64,000 nucleotides of DNA from JAQUBU01 sp036677685 (GTDB taxonomy: Bacteria; Bacillota; Syntrophomonadia; Syntrophomonadales; Syntrophomonadaceae): the NCBI GenBank assembly GCA_036677685.1, contig JAVBWA010000026.1:59971-123970 (forward strand), given 5' to 3'. This document shows positions 1 through 8,296 of the stretch, piece by piece. The notes under the pieces were generated by a model. It was not told where the DNA came from, made no database searches, and was given only the letters and a program-made list of their open reading frames with translations. Numbering within the stretch: position 1 is the first letter of the stretch; the number at the start of each line of letters is the position of its first letter. The position numbers and the translations under genes are program-made.

Positions 1-2
1 CC

Positions 3-674
3 GAGGATTATTACATTGACCCTCAAGGGGCGATATTTCGCATAGTCGGCACGAAAGCCCACGCCGAGCTTGACAAACACACAGGCGATAACGAATTAGG
101 CGAGATTCGCCTTGAACTTGAAGGCATTACCGGGGCATTCGATTACTTGGACGAGGAAGGCAACCTCTTTGATGTGAAAACCTACGGGAGTTATAAGGCG
201 ATGGTGTGTCTTGGTTATAAACAGGTTGACGTGCCTACAGGCGAAGTCTACAAAACCGATTGCAAGAGCGGAAGAAAGGGCGACCCGAAATATCGCAAAG
301 AAACAGTGCAGGGCGAACCGGAGTTAACCGAGCAAGCCCTTCAACTGAATATGTACCGCATGATGCTTGAGGACGCGGGCTTTCCCGTCAAGCAAATGTT
401 CCTTGATATAGCCGTAAGGGATGGGGGCATACGTGCCGCCACAAGCCGAGGAATCACGCAGAACGCATATCTTATACCTGTTCCCAAGCTGCCAGACGAC
501 GAAGTTCTGGCTTATTTTTTGCCCAAGCGGGATGCGTTATTATGGCATCTAGCAAGCGGGACCATGCCGGAACCCTGCACCGAAGAAGAACGCTGGCAGG
601 GGCGCAAATGCTTAAATTATTGCAATGTAGCCGAGTTTTGCGACTACGGGAGAGAACTTAAAGGAGGACTTTAG
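3..674 (+). CDS. PD-(D/E)XK nuclease, RecB/Cas4-like (5' truncated by window edge)
   Basis: The reading frame is open to the window edge, so the N-terminus is missing; the TTG at 147 is only an internal candidate start. The visible part carries a nuclease core, GAFDYLD followed by DVKTYG (Asp codon 141, Asp-x-Lys codons 171-179), the usual PD-(D/E)XK metal-site pattern. Four cysteines follow near the C-terminus (codons 576, 609, 621, 639), spaced like the iron-sulfur cluster of Cas4/AddB-type enzymes. The family degrades or resects DNA ends. The stop codon directly abuts the next gene, an AAA-type ATPase, so the pair looks like a phage recombination module. Family level is fairly sure; the exact role is inferred. 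Confidence 0.75.
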   Translation, partial: EDYYIDPQGAIFRIVGTKAHAELDKHTGDNELGEIRLELEGITGAFDYLDEEGNLFDVKTYGSYKAMVCLGYKQVDVPTGEVYKTDCKSGRKGDPKYRKETVQGEPELTEQALQLNMYRMMLEDAGFPVKQMFLDIAVRDGGIRAATSRGITQNAYLIPVPKLPDDEVLAYFLPKRDALLWHLASGTMPEPCTEEERWQGRKCLNYCNVAEFCDYGRELKGGL

Positions 675-1556
675 ATGGCAATACAGGCCAAAAAAGCAGT
701 TAGAAGAAAACTGTACATTAAAATGGCATTAATAGGACCGAGCGGGGCAGGGAAAACATACTCTGCCCTTCGCTTATGTAAAGGACTTGGAGGCAAAACC
801 CTGTTAGTCAACACCGAAGGTGATAGAGGTTATATTTATGCGAATGAATTTGATTATGACATTGTGGACCTTGAAGCCCCGTTCACCCCGGAAAAGTTTA
901 TTGAAGCCCTGGAGTATGGGGAGAAAGAGAAATACGACAACATCATCATTGATTCTGCAACTCACGAATGGAGCGGTAAAGGTGGGCTTCTTGAAGTGCA
1001 TAGTGCTATGCCTGGTAATTCCTACACGAATTGGGCAAAAATAACCCCCCGGCACAACAAGTTTATTGAAATTCAACTATATTGCAAAACTAACATTATA
1101 TCCTGTCTTAGAGGGAAAGACACCTATGTTTTAGAGGAAAAGAACGGCAAACAAGTACCGCAGAAGGTAGGACTAGGGGCCGATCAGAGGCAAGGTTACG
1201 AATATGAGTGCATGGTAACTCTTATGATTACGCAGGATAGCCACATAGCTTCACCGATGAAGGATAACACCCACATCTTCGATCAAAAATACGAAGTCCT
1301 CACCGAGCAACACGGCGAACTTCTCCGCGCATGGGCCGAAACCGGCGAGGATAAGCCCGCACCCCAACTAATCACCCAAAAAGCACTCGCCGCACTCCAC
1401 GCAAAAGCCAAAGACCTGAACCTCACGCATGAGGAATTATCCGCATGGGCGCAGCGTGATTACGGCGTTTCTTCATTGAAGGAGTTGACTGACCCGCAAA
1501 GCCGGGAATTTTACAAGGTACTGGACAAATCAAAACCAGTTGAGAAAACAGAGTAA
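675..1556 (+). CDS. AAA/RecA-like ATPase, Sak4-type phage recombination protein
   Basis: This 293-residue protein has a Walker A motif GPSGAGKT near residue 20 and a Walker B-like strand with DNIIIDSATHEW near residue 90. That is the layout of the phage AAA_24/Sak4 group, RecA-core ATPases that assist single-strand annealing. It starts one base after the nuclease stop, indicating translational coupling. The C-terminal third is a separate charged segment ending in VLDKSKPVEKTE, a tail repeated almost exactly at the end of the next protein. Role in recombination or replication is inferred from the motif set and the neighbouring nuclease and SSB genes. Confidence 0.75.
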   Translation: MAIQAKKAVRRKLYIKMALIGPSGAGKTYSALRLCKGLGGKTLLVNTEGDRGYIYANEFDYDIVDLEAPFTPEKFIEALEYGEKEKYDNIIIDSATHEWSGKGGLLEVHSAMPGNSYTNWAKITPRHNKFIEIQLYCKTNIISCLRGKDTYVLEEKNGKQVPQKVGLGADQRQGYEYECMVTLMITQDSHIASPMKDNTHIFDQKYEVLTEQHGELLRAWAETGEDKPAPQLITQKALAALHAKAKDLNLTHEELSAWAQRDYGVSSLKELTDPQSREFYKVLDKSKPVEKTE

Positions 1557-1568
1557 GGAGGAATTGCA

Positions 1569-1808
1569 ATGTACTTGCCGGACGTTATCGACATGGAAAA
1601 GTACACCGATAATAGCAAAGACCAAGTAAAGTCTATTGCCAAAGTCTGTGTAAAAGTGGTCAACGCCTTAACAAACACGGAAATAAAAACTTTGCGTACG
1701 GGTTTTGACGCTTATCTTTATGACACACTGACCATTATCGAAGAATTAGCCAAAGAAAAAGCCAAAAAGGTGCTGGACAAGTCGAAGCCAGTTGAGAAAG
1801 CGGAATAA
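1569..1808 (+). CDS. Small protein sharing its C-terminal tail with the upstream ATPase
   Basis: A 79-residue protein preceded by AAGGAGG. I do not recognise its body. Its last residues (VLDKSKPVEKAE) copy the tail of the preceding ATPase, and the ribosome binding site after it is copied too. Most differences between the two tail-coding stretches are at third codon positions, so the peptide rather than the DNA seems to be conserved. The tail could be a shared docking peptide or the remnant of a duplication. Confidence 0.6.
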   Translation: MYLPDVIDMEKYTDNSKDQVKSIAKVCVKVVNALTNTEIKTLRTGFDAYLYDTLTIIEELAKEKAKKVLDKSKPVEKAE

Positions 1809-1820
1809 GGAGGAATCATA

Positions 1821-2093
1821 ATGGACGAAAAGACCCTGGAATACATGGGCGAGCGCGTGGACAAGGCGCGGAAACTTCGACATGCAATTAGTGAAGTTGA
1901 AGGGAAAATCAAGTATTTAAAGACCAAAGTCATAGTAAATGTTCGGTTTAGCATAGATGACAACTACACCATTATCGGCCAAAACTACATGGGCCTACCT
2001 GATAACAGTATTGTATCCCATATTAAAGAGGTTGCTATCAAAGCCTTGGAAGCCTACCGCGATTCCCTGCAAGCCGAGCTTGACGCGATATAA
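1821..2093 (+). CDS. Hypothetical phage protein (coiled-coil ends)
   Basis: 90 residues with a good AAGGAGG site. The sequence has amphipathic helices at both ends around a beta-like centre (KVIVNVRFSIDDNY). No family recognised. It lies in the tightly packed recombination-replication operon, 12 bases after the previous stop. Confidence 0.55.
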   Translation: MDEKTLEYMGERVDKARKLRHAISEVEGKIKYLKTKVIVNVRFSIDDNYTIIGQNYMGLPDNSIVSHIKEVAIKALEAYRDSLQAELDAI

Positions 2094-2103
2094 GAGGCAC
2101 ACC

Positions 2104-2520
2104 ATGACACCGATTGAAGCAGGAGAAGAAATCCTGCGGTGCATAGACCATATCCAAAAAACATTTAAACGAAATAGTGAACGAGAAAGCGAACTTGATA
2201 AGCAGTTATGCGACCTAGAGCATATGCTTGAATTTACCCCTATTGACATTCAGCGAGGGTACAAATTAGCCAAGCAAATTCAAGATATTCAACGAGAGCG
2301 ACGCAGAATCAAGAACGAAATAGAACTTTTGCGGATACTCCACGACCAAGCAACTAACACGCCTACCGGCAAAAAATTTGTAAACGACTTAACCGCTCAC
2401 CTTGGTGGTGCGAAAAAACGTAAGGTGCACTTAGACAACCGCATCTACACGCCCCGCTCTGAGGCGTTTAAGGAGGCGCAGAATGCGAGTAACGCCGATA
2501 GCCCCGATATGGAGGGATAA
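2104..2520 (+). CDS. Hypothetical coiled-coil protein
   Basis: 138 residues from the ATG at 2104, the start chosen because AAGAGGC precedes it and the upstream in-frame extension would overlap the previous gene. The central two thirds is a highly charged helix (repeated E/R/K heptads), followed by a basic stretch (GGAKKRKVH). The C-terminus is acidic. No function can be assigned. Confidence 0.55.
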   Translation: MTPIEAGEEILRCIDHIQKTFKRNSERESELDKQLCDLEHMLEFTPIDIQRGYKLAKQIQDIQRERRRIKNEIELLRILHDQATNTPTGKKFVNDLTAHLGGAKKRKVHLDNRIYTPRSEAFKEAQNASNADSPDMEG

Positions 2521-2537
2521 GCAACAAAGGAGGCAGA

Positions 2538-2987
2538 ATGATACGAACAAAAATAACCGCATACAAACTACTACTCCTAACGCTCCTGCTAATGACAGCA
2601 GGAATTTTTTATGCAATCCATTCCCCCGCCCCGGAGCAGGAAAAGCCACCACAAGCCAAAATAGAACCCCTAGAGCCTGAGATTGAGCCGAGCCGTGGGA
2701 GCGAGATTTTATTGTTTGAAGCGACGGCTTATTGCCTTGAAGATGGCAACGGTGACGGGTTGACCGCAACAGGTACAATCCCGCAAGAAGGCCGGACGGT
2801 TGGAGTTGACCCTTCCGTTATCCCCTACGGGACGGAGTTAATTATCAACGGCAGACCGGGCTATGTTGCCGAGGACACCGGGGGAGCAATCAAGGGCAAC
2901 AGGTTGGACATTTTTATGGAGGATTATGGCCGATGCATTGAGTTCGGCAGGCAGACCGTGAGAGTAGAGATAGGAGGGACGAAATGA
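2538..2987 (+). CDS. Membrane-anchored 3D-domain (RlpA/MltA-type barrel) protein
   Basis: 149 residues. Residues about 7-28 form one hydrophobic segment with a short basic N-terminus, followed by a Pro/Glu-rich linker. The C-terminal domain from about residue 60 has the 3D signature: EATAYC, TATGT, VGVDPSVIPYGT, EDTGGAIKGNRLDIF. This is the double-psi beta-barrel with three conserved Asp found in Sps/RpfB-like and phage murein hydrolases. It probably acts on peptidoglycan at the membrane surface. Its presence in an early operon rather than the lysis cassette is odd. The stop overlaps the next start (ATGA). Confidence 0.8.
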   Translation: MIRTKITAYKLLLLTLLLMTAGIFYAIHSPAPEQEKPPQAKIEPLEPEIEPSRGSEILLFEATAYCLEDGNGDGLTATGTIPQEGRTVGVDPSVIPYGTELIINGRPGYVAEDTGGAIKGNRLDIFMEDYGRCIEFGRQTVRVEIGGTK

Positions 2988-3145
2988 GTAACCTCAAAGC
3001 CTGGACACAAGACCCCGACGACTGGAAGATAACCTGCACGCCGAAGCCGAAAAAGACCCGTTGGCAGAAGCTAGAGCCGTGGTTATTAACCATCGGCTTT
3101 GTTGTTTTTGTGATGCTTGCAAATGCCCTTGTAGAACTTATTTAA
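2984..3145 (+). CDS. Small single-pass membrane protein (53 aa)
   Basis: The ATG overlaps the stop of the 3D-domain gene (ATGA at 2984-2987). The N-terminal half is polar (MSNLKAWTQDPDDWK) and the C-terminal half is a hydrophobic helix (WLLTIGFVVFVMLANAL). Coupling to the wall-associated upstream gene suggests a joint membrane role; function unknown. Confidence 0.55.
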   Translation: MSNLKAWTQDPDDWKITCTPKPKKTRWQKLEPWLLTIGFVVFVMLANALVELI

Positions 3146-3157
3146 GGAGGAATTGAG

Positions 3158-4750
3158 ATGGAATTGACGAGAGAAGAAGCGATAAAGAAGTACCGTAAGC
3201 AATGGGATTGGTACGCATGGAATCCCGGCAAGAGCAAGGTAGAATATCCTGAGTTTCAAAAAGTAGGCGGGATACCTTTGAAGCGTTGCTATCTCTGCGA
3301 GTTTACCCGTTTTAGTTGTAAGAATTGCCCGGTGGAATGGCCTAAAACCCATGATGCCGGTGATAGTTATACTAATATTTCTTGCATGAACTCATATTAT
3401 GGCGAATGGGAAAAAGCCATCGCCCCCGAAGAACGCTCCCGCCTTGCGGTTTTGATTCGCGACCTGCCGGAGAGGGTTGAGCCAAAAGCCGAGAAGGAAG
3501 AACTCAAGCCCGACTTCGAAATCGGTGATTGGGTGAGGGCGCTGAACTCTGGATGTAGTTTTTCATCTTATAAGGAGTTTTTCGAGCTAAATAACCTTCA
3601 AGAATTTGCTAAGGACTTTGCCATGGGACGCACCGCTGACGGCGTAACTTACAAAGTTGTTGGCATCGGCAAGCACGAAGATTCGCATGATTATTACGGC
3701 TTCCTTTATGTCCTGCAAGCCCGTGACGGCAAAACCTACATTATGCACAACGGCTACGTCGGCAAACCGGAAACAAAAAGCCTTGAGCTGACGGAGACAC
3801 CGAAACCCGTCCCGAAATTCAAGCCCGGTGACAAAGTTGTTCCGGTGAGTAAGAGCGTGTGGTATATAGGTAATTCCGAGCCTAATTGTAGTTCGTGGAA
3901 AAACGGCAAATTCCAAAAAGAATATTTAACCGTTATGACAATGGAAAGCAGCACAATCAATTATTTGCGAGGCAATATCACCGGAGGGCAAATATATCGC
4001 TGTGATGGAGACTACTACCTCGAATCCGACCTCATCCCCTACGTTGAGCCGCCGAAATTCAAAAAGGGCGATAAAGTGGTCCCAATTGCAATTTCTTGGT
4101 TCGGCTGGGATTTTGATGAGTATATTAATTACAATGCCAATATTCCACGGTTTTTAAAAGAAAACGGCTACCTGTGCGTATCTGCTGTAAAAGACGAAGA
4201 ATATCAATATCGTTGCGGGACCGATAATATGAAGGGGCAAGACAGGTTTAAGGAGTCCGAGTTAATCCCCTATGTTGAGCCGAAACCGGAGCCGAAGAAA
4301 GTCCCCGCCTTTAAGGTCGGTGACCGGGTGCGGGTGAAAGCCGACTTGAAGGTTGGCGAATATTACAATGAATTGCCCCTTCTCGATACCATGAAGAAAG
4401 ATTATGGCGGCAAAGCAACCACCGTAAACGATGTAAAAGAAGAAGCTCCGCATGGGTTTATTTATTTCCTTAATGGTTTTGGAGGCTTTGGGTGGTCTGA
4501 GTCCATGCTCGAACTTTTTCCCCTCAACCACTGCCCGGAGAATAAGACCGTCACCGAGAGCGGAGCAACCTTCATTTTCCGCGACAACGTGACCATTTGC
4601 ATCCTCAAGGCAGGAGAAAGGCAATTCAAAGGCGTTGCGAAGTGCGCCCCGGAAGATACTTGGGACGAATCTGTTGGTGAGAGTTGGGCATACCTTCGAG
4701 CTATGAGAAAACTACTGAATGCCCTTGAAAAGAACCTGAGAATTAAATAG
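3158..4750 (+). CDS. Large multi-repeat protein with N-terminal Cys motif and three SH3-like repeats
   Basis: 530 residues. The N-terminus contains a Cys cluster (RCYLCEFTRFSCKNCP) followed by an isolated Cys, likely zinc binding. From about residue 110 the protein alternates Pro/Lys linkers with domains starting FKPGDKVVPV, FKKGDKVVPI and FKVGDRVRVK, and an earlier FEIGDWVRAL. This is an array of small beta-barrel (SH3/KOW-like) domains. The last 80 residues are distinct. No known family recognised at full length. Strong AAGGAGG site precedes the ATG. Confidence 0.65.
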   Translation: MELTREEAIKKYRKQWDWYAWNPGKSKVEYPEFQKVGGIPLKRCYLCEFTRFSCKNCPVEWPKTHDAGDSYTNISCMNSYYGEWEKAIAPEERSRLAVLIRDLPERVEPKAEKEELKPDFEIGDWVRALNSGCSFSSYKEFFELNNLQEFAKDFAMGRTADGVTYKVVGIGKHEDSHDYYGFLYVLQARDGKTYIMHNGYVGKPETKSLELTETPKPVPKFKPGDKVVPVSKSVWYIGNSEPNCSSWKNGKFQKEYLTVMTMESSTINYLRGNITGGQIYRCDGDYYLESDLIPYVEPPKFKKGDKVVPIAISWFGWDFDEYINYNANIPRFLKENGYLCVSAVKDEEYQYRCGTDNMKGQDRFKESELIPYVEPKPEPKKVPAFKVGDRVRVKADLKVGEYYNELPLLDTMKKDYGGKATTVNDVKEEAPHGFIYFLNGFGGFGWSESMLELFPLNHCPENKTVTESGATFIFRDNVTICILKAGERQFKGVAKCAPEDTWDESVGESWAYLRAMRKLLNALEKNLRIK

Positions 4751-4762
4751 GAGGAGCCGCAA

Positions 4763-4819
4763 TTGAATACACCGCAAATCCGGCACAAGGGCCGGTATTT
4801 TTATTGGGATAGCAGCTAG
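4763..4819 (+). other. RBS-led 18-codon ORF overlapping a hairpin
   Basis: TAGGAGGAG is followed by a TTG and 18 sense codons. Inside lies CCGGC-ACAAGG-GCCGG followed by TATTTTTATT. It could be a tiny peptide, an attenuator, or simply a weak terminator between the 530-residue protein gene and the next operon segment. The sequence does not decide. Confidence 0.3.
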
Positions 4820-4868
4820 GGTTTACCTTGCTCTATCCCCTATTTATTTTAAGAAAGGATTGATATTG

Positions 4869-5201
4869 ATGGATTTTAATATGAACGAACCCTTAAATCT
4901 TGCGAACCTTTGCGGAGGCGAATTGGAACATGACTTCCAAATTCTTTGCCGCAAGCTCGTTAAAAACCTCGATGAAGGTGAGAAAGCAAGCCTAAGTATT
5001 AACATTGACCTTGCCAGAGTGCCGGATACCATGTCCATGTTCACAGTTGGTTACAAAGTAACTCCGAAGTACCCGGCAAAAGGCCGTTCAAGTATGGTCC
5101 GGGTGAATAAAGACGATGTGCTTTGCACGGAAAAAGTAGATGCCCGGAAGCCTAAGGTGGTTGGACTATTTGATAAGGAAACAGGGGAGGTAATTGAATA
5201 A
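4869..5201 (+). CDS. Hypothetical phage protein (110 aa)
   Basis: The ATG at 4869 is chosen because AAGAAAGGA lies 9 bases upstream; an in-frame TTG at 4860 is too close to it. Mixed alpha/beta protein with no motif I recognise. Its last base overlaps the ATG of the following DUF2303-like gene (TAATG), so the two are translationally coupled. Confidence 0.55.
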   Translation: MDFNMNEPLNLANLCGGELEHDFQILCRKLVKNLDEGEKASLSINIDLARVPDTMSMFTVGYKVTPKYPAKGRSSMVRVNKDDVLCTEKVDARKPKVVGLFDKETGEVIE

Positions 5202-5914
5202 TGGATGAATTAAAAGTATTTGTAAACCCCACGGGTAATGATGTTCTGGTTAAAACAATGGTAATGGAAGAATACGTTGACAAGGGCTTTCACTACACCC
5301 TCAAAGGTATTCAATCTGTTATCGACTTGGTAGAAGCTCGCGGCAGCGAGGAATTTACTTTCTTGTTTTACACCGACAAGCAAATTCAAGTAATTATAGA
5401 CGATTTGGTTGAAAAGCGGCAGCAGGACACCGCTATTTATGAATTTGAACAATCTGATCTGCTCAAAGAATGGAAAGCGGTCCTGGAAACCAGCATTGAC
5501 CAAAAACAGTTTATCAACTTCCTAAAGAAGCGCGACCCCGAAAAAGAACTGCCGGAAACCGAAGGACTGATTGCCTCTCTGCAAACCCTGAAACTGGCCT
5601 CCGAAATCCGATTTGATGGCGATTATGACGACAGGAACAACTACAATTTCGCTATCAAGGTTAAAGATATGGAAGGCAACACCAAATTACCGAATTTACT
5701 GACCATCAATATACCCCTCATCAATGAATCTGATTTTACCTTGGAAATGGAAATTGAACTTGAGGTTATCAAGCCTAAAGGTGAAGGCGAGAAACCTTGG
5801 TTCAAACTGACCTGCCCGAAGTTTGACCGTTACTGGAAACAGGCCGTTAAACACGAAATCGAAGTGCTGAAAGAAGCCCTGCCCGGCTATCACATTCTTG
5901 CTGGGACAAGGTAG
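5201..5914 (+). CDS. DUF2303-like phage protein
   Basis: 237 residues. The C-terminal half, with LPNLLTINIPLINESDF, a beta-rich stretch and a final GYHILAGT, resembles DUF2303 proteins that sit in early phage operons near recombination and replication genes. Function of that family is not established. The N-terminal half (KGIQSVIDLVEARG, LFYTDKQIQVIID) also fits this layout. Assignment is by pattern only. Confidence 0.5.
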   Translation: MDELKVFVNPTGNDVLVKTMVMEEYVDKGFHYTLKGIQSVIDLVEARGSEEFTFLFYTDKQIQVIIDDLVEKRQQDTAIYEFEQSDLLKEWKAVLETSIDQKQFINFLKKRDPEKELPETEGLIASLQTLKLASEIRFDGDYDDRNNYNFAIKVKDMEGNTKLPNLLTINIPLINESDFTLEMEIELEVIKPKGEGEKPWFKLTCPKFDRYWKQAVKHEIEVLKEALPGYHILAGTR

Positions 5915-5920
5915 TTGACC

Positions 5921-5941
5921 GGGGAGGGGTTATCCCTCCCC
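5921..5941 (+). terminator. GC-rich hairpin after the DUF2303-like gene
   Basis: GGGGAGGG and CCCTCCCC form 8 perfect pairs around GTTAT, followed by TTCTCTATTT. It may be a partial terminator or an mRNA 3' stabiliser inside the early operon. Confidence 0.55.
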
Positions 5942-5971
5942 TTCTCTATTTAAAAGATTGGAGGAATAATA

Positions 5972-6247
5972 ATGATTAACCTTGGAGATAAAGCGAAGGA
6001 CATTGTAACTGGTTTTGAAGGAATCTGTACCGCGAGAACGGTATGGGTTTACGGTTGTGCCAGAATTGGGCTTCAACCCGAAAAATTAAAAGACGGAATA
6101 CCGCAAGAAATACAATGGTTCGATGAAAACCAATTGCAAGTGACCAAGGCTAATGCAGTTAAGATACCCAAAGAGAAACAACAGGAAAGCCGGAATCACG
6201 GAGGGCCAAGACCTGCCGACAAGGGGCCGAAAAACCCAGCAAGATAA
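5972..6247 (+). CDS. Hypothetical small beta-rich protein
   Basis: 91 residues with a good GGAGG site. The N-terminal part (NLGDKAKDIVTGFEGICTARTVWVYGC) looks like a small beta-barrel. The C-terminal 25 residues are basic, polar and disordered. A similar module is common in early phage operons but no function is known to me. Confidence 0.5.
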   Translation: MINLGDKAKDIVTGFEGICTARTVWVYGCARIGLQPEKLKDGIPQEIQWFDENQLQVTKANAVKIPKEKQQESRNHGGPRPADKGPKNPAR

Positions 6248-6263
6248 TAAGGGTGTGGGATAT

Positions 6264-6908
6264 ATGGCAGGAATACTATTGCCCCTTGATATACGCGAAA
6301 ACAAACTGTGGGAACCGGAACGACCCCGAACGAAATTTGAGGCATGGATTGACCTCTCGCTTATGGCACAGACCGAGACAATAACTTCTGAGCGCAAGCT
6401 TGCCGAGCGTTGGAAATGGCCTAAGTCAAACGTCCGAAGATTTATTGCTGAATTACGCATAGTGGACCACCTTTTGGACCAAAAGCGGACCGGGGTAAAC
6501 CTTACGGAACTGGAGCTTTTGGGATTTTCGAGGACCAAAAATGGACCACAAAATGGACCACCGAAAAAAACAACGGCGAGTAATAGTAACTATTCCCCTG
6601 AATTTGATTCATGGTATTCATCTTGGCCTAGGCCTCAAGCCAAACAAGATTCATTCAAGAACTTTGAGAAGCGCAGAAAAGAACATGGTTTAGATTTTAT
6701 CCTCCAATGCTCCAAGAATTACCTTGCCTCCCTATCCCCTGTAAAAATGGGATATGCCTATGCTTCTAATAATTTCTTTGGCGAAAAGTCTTATTACTTG
6801 GAGTATATAAAACCAAATGAGATGCCGCAAAAGCCCCAACACGGCCCCCGCCTCTTCGATGAACTAGGCGACCCTATTCCCGGCGCAAAAGACAGAACGC
6901 CATTATAA
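6264..6908 (+). CDS. Helix-turn-helix replication protein (initiator or helicase loader candidate)
   Basis: 214 residues from the ATG at 6264 (GTGTGGGA upstream); a longer in-frame reading would overlap the previous gene. Residues about 35-75 (TSERKLAERWKWPKSNVRRFIAEL) form a winged-helix/HTH typical of phage replisome organisers. A Ser/Asn-rich linker follows, then a C-terminal helical domain (FKNFEKRRKEHGLDFILQCSKNYLAS) like those that contact the helicase. It stands directly before dnaB. A second initiator-like gene exists at 52289-53002. Confidence 0.6.
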   Translation: MAGILLPLDIRENKLWEPERPRTKFEAWIDLSLMAQTETITSERKLAERWKWPKSNVRRFIAELRIVDHLLDQKRTGVNLTELELLGFSRTKNGPQNGPPKKTTASNSNYSPEFDSWYSSWPRPQAKQDSFKNFEKRRKEHGLDFILQCSKNYLASLSPVKMGYAYASNNFFGEKSYYLEYIKPNEMPQKPQHGPRLFDELGDPIPGAKDRTPL

Positions 6909-6924
6909 AGGCAGGTGAACCATA

Positions 6925-8283
6925 ATTGAACTAATCACTGATACCGAAGCCGAGCAGCGCGTATTATCCTCAATGCTTCAAAGCGAAACTTCCTGCCTCG
7001 AAGCATTAGACACCCTCAAAGAGCATGACTTTTCTAATCCATTTGCAAGAGCAGTCTTTAATGTGACCTCTACCCTTTACCGCCGAGGCATTAAGCCTAC
7101 CTATGTTGAATTGCTTAAAGAAGGGCGCGAGATGGGCTTGCTCAAGTCTGCGCATGACCAAGAAGAACTCCGTTACGTCGTTGAGCAATTCATTGACGAT
7201 GAAAACATAAGGTATTGGATTGGCAAGGTCAAAGAAGCGAGTAAGGGCCGCAAGTTACAAAAGCTCTTGAAAAAATATGTTACCGAACTTAAAGACGAAA
7301 ACCCCGACATATCAAGCATCGTCAAAGAGGCAAGCGGAGACTTCTTTTCACTGGCAGTTGATTCAGATGAGGAAAAGATTGTTACCGCGAAAGAACTTGC
7401 AGAGATAGGCGAAAAGGCATACCTTGAGCGAATCGACAAATACCGAAAAATGCAAGAAGATTGCAAAGCCTTGGGCGAATTTCCCCTTGAGGGTGTGCCG
7501 ACAGGATTTAAAACGCTAGACCGAATGTCCCTTGGATATAAGCCAGGGGATTTAATTATTTTAGCCGCCCAAACCGGACACGGCAAAACAGCATTCGCGA
7601 TTCAAACCTCATCATCCGTTTGCATTGACGGAGGGAAGCCGCTCTATTATATCAATACCGAGATGAAGCAACTGCAGCTTGCCCAACGCTGGGGAGCCGT
7701 TTTGTCTGGAATCCCCATGCAACAAATTCGTGGCGGTTCATCGAGAGACGACCAAAAACCGCAATGCCTTGCCGCATATAAGGCATTATCAAGGGCAGGA
7801 TTCTATACAAGTTACCTGCCCAATCTCACACCGATCAAGGCCGACATATTCACCCGGAAAGCGAAGATGCAATTCAACGTGGAAATGATGATTCTTGATT
7901 ATGTCGGACGCATGGAGAAGATTGACCCGAAGCTCCAAGAGTGGCAAGTGCTAGAGCAGATAGTTAAGAGTATGAAACAGTTGGCGCAGAATCTTGACAT
8001 TGCCGTAATGGTTTTAATCCAGTTGACAGAAGAAGGCTATCTGCAAGGCTCAAAACGGATGAAGAACGAAGCCGATTTAATGCTTAAGCTAATTCCGGTT
8101 GCTGACCAAGAAGCAATGAACAAAATCCAAGAGCGAACCGGCAATATGTATGAGCCTTTCAATTATCGTATTTTCGTTGAAAAAGCCAGAGATTCGGCTT
8201 CCAATGTTTCAATTCCCATAGTTTATGACTTGGAAAAACAGCAGTTAAGGGAGGCAATGATAATAGGCACTTATCAAAGGTAA
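6925..8283 (+). CDS. dnaB: Replicative DNA helicase DnaB, probable ATT start
   Basis: Contains the DnaB N-terminal motif DTEAEQRVLSSML, Walker A AAQTGHGKTAFA, a Walker B-like MMILDYVGRM and the arginine-finger region near the C-terminus. The first ATG (6973) would delete the conserved N-terminal motif. Upstream in frame there is no ATG, GTG, TTG or CTG before the stop at 6916. The best start is ATT at 6925, 7 bases after GGCAGGTG. Length (452 residues) fits the family. It unwinds the phage fork in 5'-3' direction and would be loaded by the preceding initiator-like protein. Confidence 0.85.
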   Translation: MELITDTEAEQRVLSSMLQSETSCLEALDTLKEHDFSNPFARAVFNVTSTLYRRGIKPTYVELLKEGREMGLLKSAHDQEELRYVVEQFIDDENIRYWIGKVKEASKGRKLQKLLKKYVTELKDENPDISSIVKEASGDFFSLAVDSDEEKIVTAKELAEIGEKAYLERIDKYRKMQEDCKALGEFPLEGVPTGFKTLDRMSLGYKPGDLIILAAQTGHGKTAFAIQTSSSVCIDGGKPLYYINTEMKQLQLAQRWGAVLSGIPMQQIRGGSSRDDQKPQCLAAYKALSRAGFYTSYLPNLTPIKADIFTRKAKMQFNVEMMILDYVGRMEKIDPKLQEWQVLEQIVKSMKQLAQNLDIAVMVLIQLTEEGYLQGSKRMKNEADLMLKLIPVADQEAMNKIQERTGNMYEPFNYRIFVEKARDSASNVSIPIVYDLEKQQLREAMIIGTYQR

Positions 8284-8296
8284 AGGAGGCGAGAAC

